Assembly (NCBI RefSeq): GCF_963691685.1
Contig: NZ_OY829290.1
Span: 620,001 to 684,000, forward strand
Reading direction: 5' to 3'
Source of the DNA: Thalassovita sp.
GTDB taxonomy: Bacteria > Pseudomonadota > Alphaproteobacteria > Rhodobacterales > Rhodobacteraceae
DNA length: 64,000 nt
The notes under the pieces: model-generated
What the model was told of the DNA's origin: nothing
Database searches by the model: none
Seen by the model: the letters and a program-made list of their open reading frames with translations, nothing else
Shown: positions 60,057 to 64,000 of the stretch, piece by piece
Position numbering within the stretch: the stretch's first letter is position 1
How the letters are laid out: each line of letters opens with the position of its first letter
Position numbers and translations under genes: made by a program

Positions 60057-60317
60057 ATGACACATCCCCATCGACATGAGAGCCACCCCAAGATCATTTC
60101 CCGTTTGAACAGGGCCAACGGGCACCTGTCAGCCGTCATTCGGATGATTGAAGAGGGCAAACCCTGCCGCGAGGTGGCGCAGCAGCTGCAGGCGGTGGAA
60201 AGCGCCCTGCGTAACGCGAAACAGACCCTGATCCATGACCACATGGACCACTGTCTGGAAGAGGGCACGCTGGAGGAACAGCGCGCCGAGTTAAAAGCCA
60301 TTTCCCGATATTTGTAA
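60057..60317 (+). CDS. CsoR/RcnR-family metal sensor repressor (InrS-like)
   Basis: An 86-residue DUF156 protein: IISRLNRANGHLSAVIRMIE, EEGKPCREVAQQLQAVESAL, IHDHMDHCLEEGT. The ligand set H5, C37, H62, C66 has the same spacing as the nickel sensor InrS (H-C-H-C), and differs from RcnR, where the last position is His. It likely represses the neighbouring exporter and permease genes when nickel is low. The gene starts 6 bp after the second operator copy. Confidence 0.88.
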   Translation: MTHPHRHESHPKIISRLNRANGHLSAVIRMIEEGKPCREVAQQLQAVESALRNAKQTLIHDHMDHCLEEGTLEEQRAELKAISRYL

Positions 60318-60326
60318 GGGCTAGCC

Positions 60327-61649
60327 ATGTTTTCCATTCTGTCAGACCGCCGGTTCCGTCATCTGTTCGGGGCGCAGATTGTTGCGCTTTTGGGCACTGG
60401 CTTAGCCTCGGTCGCGCTGGGGCTGCTGGCTTATGATCTGGCCGGTGATCAGGCGGGGATGGTGCTGGGGGCGGTCTTTACCATCAAGATGGTGGCTTAT
60501 GTGACCATCGCGCCGGTCGCCGGTGCATTTGCGGATCGGATCAACCGGTGCAGGCTGTTGGTGGCGCTGGATTTGATCCGCGCAGGCGTTGCGGTGGCTC
60601 TGCCCTTTGTCAGTGAGATCTGGCAGGTCTATGTACTGATCTTCCTGCTGCAGGCGGCCTCGGCCGGGTTCACGCCGACGTTTCAGGCCACCATTCCCGA
60701 TATCCTGCCGGAAGAAGACCGCTACACCCGTGGTCTGGCACTGTCGCGTCTGGCCTATGATCTGGAAAACATTATCAGCCCGACCCTGGCAGCATTGGTG
60801 TTGATGGTGCTGAGCTATAATGCGCTGTTTGTTGGCACGATGGCGGGGTTCCTGGCCTCGGCCATGTTGATCGTTTCGGTGATGATACCCAGCCCCAAAC
60901 CCACCGCGCCACGGGGTGTCTATGATCGCACCACACTGGGCGCGCGGATCTTTTTCGCCACACCGCGCTTGCGTGGGTTGATGGGGTTGAACCTGGCTGT
61001 CTCGGCGGCGGGCGCAATGGTGCTGGTGAACTCGGTCGTTTTGGTGCGCGCAGATTTGGCTCTGTCGGAAACCGCGCTGGCCTGGACGATGTTTGCCTTT
61101 GGGCTTGGATCGATGGTGGCGGCGTTCCTGTTGCCGCGGCTGTTGGACCGGGTGGCCGACCGGCCAGTGATGATGACGGGGGCGGGCGCGATGGTGGCGG
61201 CCTTGCTGCTGCTTTCGCTCACAACTGCGCTCAACGGGTTGAGCTGGGCCATGCTGTTGATCACATGGGCCATTATGGGGCTGGGCTATTCTGCGGTGCT
61301 GACACCCTCGGGGCGGCTGCTGCGCCGTTCGGCCCATGCGGAGGATCGCCCGGCTGTCTTTGCCGCGCAATTTGCCCTGTCGCACGCCTGTTGGCTGATC
61401 ACCTATCCGCTGGCCGGCTGGCTGATGGCGCGGTTCGGGCTGCAGCCGGCATTGCTGGTGCTGGCGGCATTGGCGACGCTGGGCATGGTGATGGCGCTGC
61501 GGCTCTGGCCGGTTGGGGATCCGGTTGAGGTTGAGCACACCCATGACAATCTGCCAGCCGACCATCCGCATCTGCAGGGCGGCGGGCATCGCCACAGTCA
61601 CGCGCTGGTCATCGATGGCGACCATCCCCGCTGGGCGACGCATTTCTAG
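60327..61649 (+). CDS. MFS exporter with histidine-rich C-terminus (NrsD/NreB-like)
   Basis: A 440-residue MFS transporter with about 12 helices (MFSILSDRRFRHLFGAQIVA, LLGTGLASVALGLLAYDLAG) and a cytoplasmic tail EVEHTHDNLPADHPHLQGGG followed by HRHSHALVIDGDHP. Nickel exporters NrsD and NreB have similar His-rich tails. It follows the sensor by 9 bp, so it is probably the regulated exporter. Confidence 0.82.
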   Translation: MFSILSDRRFRHLFGAQIVALLGTGLASVALGLLAYDLAGDQAGMVLGAVFTIKMVAYVTIAPVAGAFADRINRCRLLVALDLIRAGVAVALPFVSEIWQVYVLIFLLQAASAGFTPTFQATIPDILPEEDRYTRGLALSRLAYDLENIISPTLAALVLMVLSYNALFVGTMAGFLASAMLIVSVMIPSPKPTAPRGVYDRTTLGARIFFATPRLRGLMGLNLAVSAAGAMVLVNSVVLVRADLALSETALAWTMFAFGLGSMVAAFLLPRLLDRVADRPVMMTGAGAMVAALLLLSLTTALNGLSWAMLLITWAIMGLGYSAVLTPSGRLLRRSAHAEDRPAVFAAQFALSHACWLITYPLAGWLMARFGLQPALLVLAALATLGMVMALRLWPVGDPVEVEHTHDNLPADHPHLQGGGHRHSHALVIDGDHPRWATHF

Positions 61650-62482
61650 TTGGTGGGTGATCCGTTTGGCCCGTCTGGGGCACCAAGATCCTGCGACAAT
61701 TGTTGGGCGGCTGCGCGGACCCTTGCGCCGATATGCTCAATCCGATCCAGCCGCAGGCGCTGCACCGGGCCTGAAATGGACAGGCCCGCGATAGGTTCAC
61801 CATGCAGATTGCGGATGGGCGCCGCGACGCAACGCATCCCCAGCGCCTTTTCCTCATCGTCAAAGGCCCAGCCACGGCGTTGGATCTGGACCAGATCCGC
61901 CTGCAGCTCGGCCGAGGTGAGGATGGTTTTATCGGTGAACCGCTCCAGCGTCAGGTGGCGTAACCGCTTGCTGACCTCCTCTTCGGGCATGGCGGCAAGC
62001 AGGGCCTTGCCGATGCCGGAGGCATGCATGGGCGACAGGGTGCCGGGCGGGAAAAAGGCGCGGATCGATTCATGGGTTTCGACCTGACTGAGGAACATCA
62101 CCTCACCATTGCGCTCAATCCCCAGATTTGACGTCTCACCGGTTTCCTCCATCAAGGCGCGCATCAGCGGGCGGGCCCTCTCCACCACGGAAGAACGGCG
62201 CAGAAAGGCGGAGCCCAGACGAAAGGCCGCAGCGCCGATATGCCAGGTCTGGCGGACAGGGTCGGTTTCCACCACCTGGCGGGCCTCCAGCGTGGCCAGC
62301 ACCCGGTGCATCGTGGCGGGCGACTGATCCAGCGTGGTGGCGATTTCAGACAGGGTCAGGCCGCTGTGCGCTGCAATGACATCCAGCACATCAAAGGCCC
62401 GGTCCAACGCCTGAATGGTGCTGGCCTTGGGGTCAGCGCTGAAGGCTTTGGGCCGGCCTTTGCGGCGGATTTCGTCACTCAT
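61646..62482 (-). CDS. bhcR: IclR family regulator BhcR
   Basis: About 278 residues of the IclR family (TIQALDRAFDVLDVIAAHSG, LTLSEIATTLDQSPATMHRV, then an IclR effector domain with SPMHASGIGKALLAAMPEEE). It is divergent from the bhcA gene, the arrangement of the glyoxylate-responsive regulator BhcR of the beta-hydroxyaspartate cycle. The ATG at 62482 has AGAGG upstream; another ATG is at 62488. It should control the bhc genes. Confidence 0.88.
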   Translation of the reverse strand: MSDEIRRKGRPKAFSADPKASTIQALDRAFDVLDVIAAHSGLTLSEIATTLDQSPATMHRVLATLEARQVVETDPVRQTWHIGAAAFRLGSAFLRRSSVVERARPLMRALMEETGETSNLGIERNGEVMFLSQVETHESIRAFFPPGTLSPMHASGIGKALLAAMPEEEVSKRLRHLTLERFTDKTILTSAELQADLVQIQRRGWAFDDEEKALGMRCVAAPIRNLHGEPIAGLSISGPVQRLRLDRIEHIGARVRAAAQQLSQDLGAPDGPNGSPTN

Positions 62483-62678
62483 TTTCATCCTCTTTATGGT
62501 TTTGTAGAGGTGTTTTTCCATTTTGTTGAAAATAGCTTTTGCTCAATGAAAAAATCAATAGCATTGTTTTTAAACAATTATTTTAAGAATTTTCAATTTA
62601 TGAAAACGTTTTTCAAAAAAATTTCATCCGTCATTTGACCGGGATAGGCTGGATCTAATCGCCACAGGAGGGCAGATC
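62483..62678. promoter_or_regulatory. AT-rich divergent regulatory region of the bhc locus
   Basis: About 196 bp, strikingly AT-rich against the GC-rich surroundings. TGAAAA-CGT-TTTTCA (62601-62615) is a perfect inverted repeat and could be the BhcR operator. CAATG and CATTG flank another near-palindrome. The exact -10/-35 boxes are uncertain. AGGAGGG near 62667 is the bhcA ribosome-binding site. Confidence 0.5.
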
Positions 62679-63869
62679 ATGAGCTTTCAAAACCCCGTAT
62701 TCATCCCCGGCCCCACCAATATGCCTGAGGTGCTGCGCAAGGCGGTGGATATGCCGACGCTGGACCACCGGTCACCACTGTTTGGTCAGATCCTGCATCC
62801 CGCAATTGCCGGTGTGAAACAGGTGCTGAAATCAAAATCGGCAGAGGTTTTCATTTTCCCGGCCTCCGGCACCGGTGGGTGGGAAACCGCCCTGACCAAC
62901 ACGCTGAGCGCGGGTGACAAGATCCTTGCGGCCCGCAACGGGATGTTCAGTCATCGTTGGATCGACATGTGCCAGCGCCACGATCTGGATGTCACCATTG
63001 TTGAAACCCCGTGGGGCGAAGGCCTGCCGGCGGATCGCTATGAAGAGATCCTGACCTCAGATACGAACCACGAAATCAAAGCTGTTCTGGCCACCCACAA
63101 TGAAACCGCCACTGGCGTGAAATCCGACATCGCGGCGGTGCGCCGTGCGCTGGATGCGGCGGGTCACCCGGCGCTGTTGTTTGTGGATGGCGTCAGCTCC
63201 ATCGCGTCGATGGATTTCCGTATGGAAGAATGGGGCGTGGATGTTGCGGTGACCGGATCGCAGAAGGGTTTCATGCTGCCTGCCGGTCTGGCCATTGTTG
63301 GCTTCTCCCCCAAGGCGATGGTAGCGATTGAAACCGCCAAGCTGCCGCGCACCTTCTTTGACGTGCGCGACATGGCGGCGGGCTATGCCAACAATGCCTA
63401 CCCCTACACGCCAGCCGTTGGCCTGCTGAACGGGCTGAAACTCAGCTGTGATATGCTGCTGGGCGAGGGGCTGGAAAACGTCTTTGCCCGTCATAACCGC
63501 ATTGCTTCGGGCGTTCGCGCCGCGGTTGGTGCCTGGGGGCTGGACCTTTGTGCAGCGTCGCCAGATGTCTATTCGGACAGTGTCAGCGCGATCCGCACAC
63601 CCGATGGGTTCAACGCCACCGAGATCGTGACCCTTGCGGCCGAAAAATACGGCGTCGCCTTTGGGGTTGGTCTGGGGGAGGTCGCGGGCAAGGTGTTCCG
63701 CATTGGTCACCTCGGCAGCCTGACCGATGTCATGGCGCTCTCCGGCATCGCCACAGCGGAAATGTGCATGGTCGATCTGGGGCTGGATATCACGCTCGGC
63801 TCAGGTGTTGCTGCCGCACAGGATTACTACCGCAATCAGGATGCCGCGCCGGCCAAGGCGGCGGCGTGA
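62679..63869 (+). CDS. bhcA: Aspartate-glyoxylate aminotransferase
   Basis: A 396-residue fold-type I aminotransferase of the beta-hydroxyaspartate cycle. FIPGPTNMPEVLRKAVDMPT, ASGTGGWETALTNTLSAGDK, VDGVSSIASMDFRMEEWGVD and the PLP-lysine region TGSQKGFMLPAGLAIVGF match BhcA. It converts glyoxylate and aspartate to glycine and oxaloacetate, the first step. It is followed by bhcB on the same strand. Confidence 0.92.
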   Translation: MSFQNPVFIPGPTNMPEVLRKAVDMPTLDHRSPLFGQILHPAIAGVKQVLKSKSAEVFIFPASGTGGWETALTNTLSAGDKILAARNGMFSHRWIDMCQRHDLDVTIVETPWGEGLPADRYEEILTSDTNHEIKAVLATHNETATGVKSDIAAVRRALDAAGHPALLFVDGVSSIASMDFRMEEWGVDVAVTGSQKGFMLPAGLAIVGFSPKAMVAIETAKLPRTFFDVRDMAAGYANNAYPYTPAVGLLNGLKLSCDMLLGEGLENVFARHNRIASGVRAAVGAWGLDLCAASPDVYSDSVSAIRTPDGFNATEIVTLAAEKYGVAFGVGLGEVAGKVFRIGHLGSLTDVMALSGIATAEMCMVDLGLDITLGSGVAAAQDYYRNQDAAPAKAAA

Positions 63870-63883
63870 TGAAGGATAACGCG

Positions 63884-64000
63884 ATGTATATCCCGACTTA
63901 CGAAGACATGCTGGCCGCACACGCGCGGATCCAGCCCTACATCCGGCGCACGCCGGTGCGGACTTCGGATTTCCTCAACGAGTTGAGCGGCGCGCAGCTG
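63884..64000 (+). CDS. bhcB: erythro-beta-Hydroxyaspartate dehydratase, N-terminal fragment
   Basis: Only 39 codons are present before the window ends (MYIPTYEDMLAAHARIQPYI, then RRTPVRTSDFLNELSGAQL). The RRTPVRTS segment is the start of a threonine-dehydratase-like PLP fold. Following bhcA it should be BhcB, which turns beta-hydroxyaspartate into iminosuccinate. The ATG at 63884 has AAGGA 7 bp upstream; an ATG at 63869 overlaps the bhcA stop. Confidence 0.85.
   Translation, partial: MYIPTYEDMLAAHARIQPYIRRTPVRTSDFLNELSGAQL

Noticed and set aside
60402..61643. 413-codon frame opposite the MFS exporter
   Set aside because: A composition-driven shadow rich in Arg/His/Gln.
1..64000. CRISPR arrays and insertion sequence transposases
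   Set aside because: No regularly spaced short repeats, cas genes or transposase motifs were seen.

Overview
The window looks like a chromosomal segment of an alphaproteobacterium of the Roseobacter group (Rhodobacteraceae). Supporting signs are the GC-rich coding sequence, the ethylmalonyl-CoA pathway genes (ccr, ecm and the end of a mesaconyl-CoA hydratase gene), the start of a beta-hydroxyaspartate cycle cluster (bhcR, bhcA, bhcB), a succinate dehydrogenase operon next to the hydratase gene, and several small proteins typical of this family. Assignments rest on reading the sequence and on family knowledge; no search was run. Layout: 1-7218 holds the 3' end of mch, an M48 peptidase and the sdhCDAB operon, which is split between sdhA and sdhB by two glycosyltransferase-like genes. 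7369-14038 holds small conserved genes, an FAD dehydrogenase, a DUF1989 protein, an SHMT-family enzyme with a divergent LysR regulator, deoD and a GNAT acetyltransferase. 14208-15576 is a compact operon of R-body (RebB-type) genes. 15660-17811 is a LysR / SDR / orphan EctC cluster. 17841-23178 carries acylphosphatase and the divergent ecm and plsB-like/ccr genes. 23326-28056 carries a RecD-like helicase, an SDR, and a TIGR02186/TauE pair. 28082-33119 is a BmpA-type ABC uptake operon. 33294-37644 carries housekeeping genes (rimI, tsaB, nfu, a stress protein) and small exported proteins. 37790-41193 is uvrB, with a duplicated 3' end flanking an extra leucine-rich gene. 41414-44037 holds a structured non-coding element, an NDUFS4-like complex I subunit, MYG1 and a hydrolase. 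44180-53524 is a tRNA-Arg(TCT) gene and a 9.3-kb integrative element. 53838-64000 returns to chromosomal genes: a large glycosyltransferase-like protein, an MFS/TetR pair, a nickel-type metal homeostasis locus and the start of the bhc cluster. The integrative element is bounded by exact 49-bp direct repeats of the tRNA 3' part. It carries a tyrosine integrase, a small HTH protein, a Rep_trans-like replication initiator, several unknown genes and a complete type III CBASS antiphage operon (CdnC nucleotidyltransferase, HORMA protein, TRIP13-like ATPase, NucC nuclease). The nuclease has its catalytic residues at D73, E104 and K106. No conjugation, capsid or tail genes are visible, so it resembles a minimal mobilisable or satellite-like defence island. 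How genes work together: ccr, ecm and mch belong to the ethylmalonyl-CoA route for acetyl-CoA assimilation, which yields glyoxylate and feeds succinate dehydrogenase. The bhc genes at the right end assimilate glyoxylate through aspartate. The nickel locus pairs a CsoR/RcnR-family sensor (H5-C37-H62-C66 fingerprint) with a HupE-type permease on one side and a His-tailed MFS exporter on the other, around a duplicated GC-tract operator. The points most worth a second look are the R-body operon, the CBASS island, the uvrB-linked insertion, the orphan EctC next to a catalytically altered SDR, and the glycosyltransferase pair inside the sdh operon.
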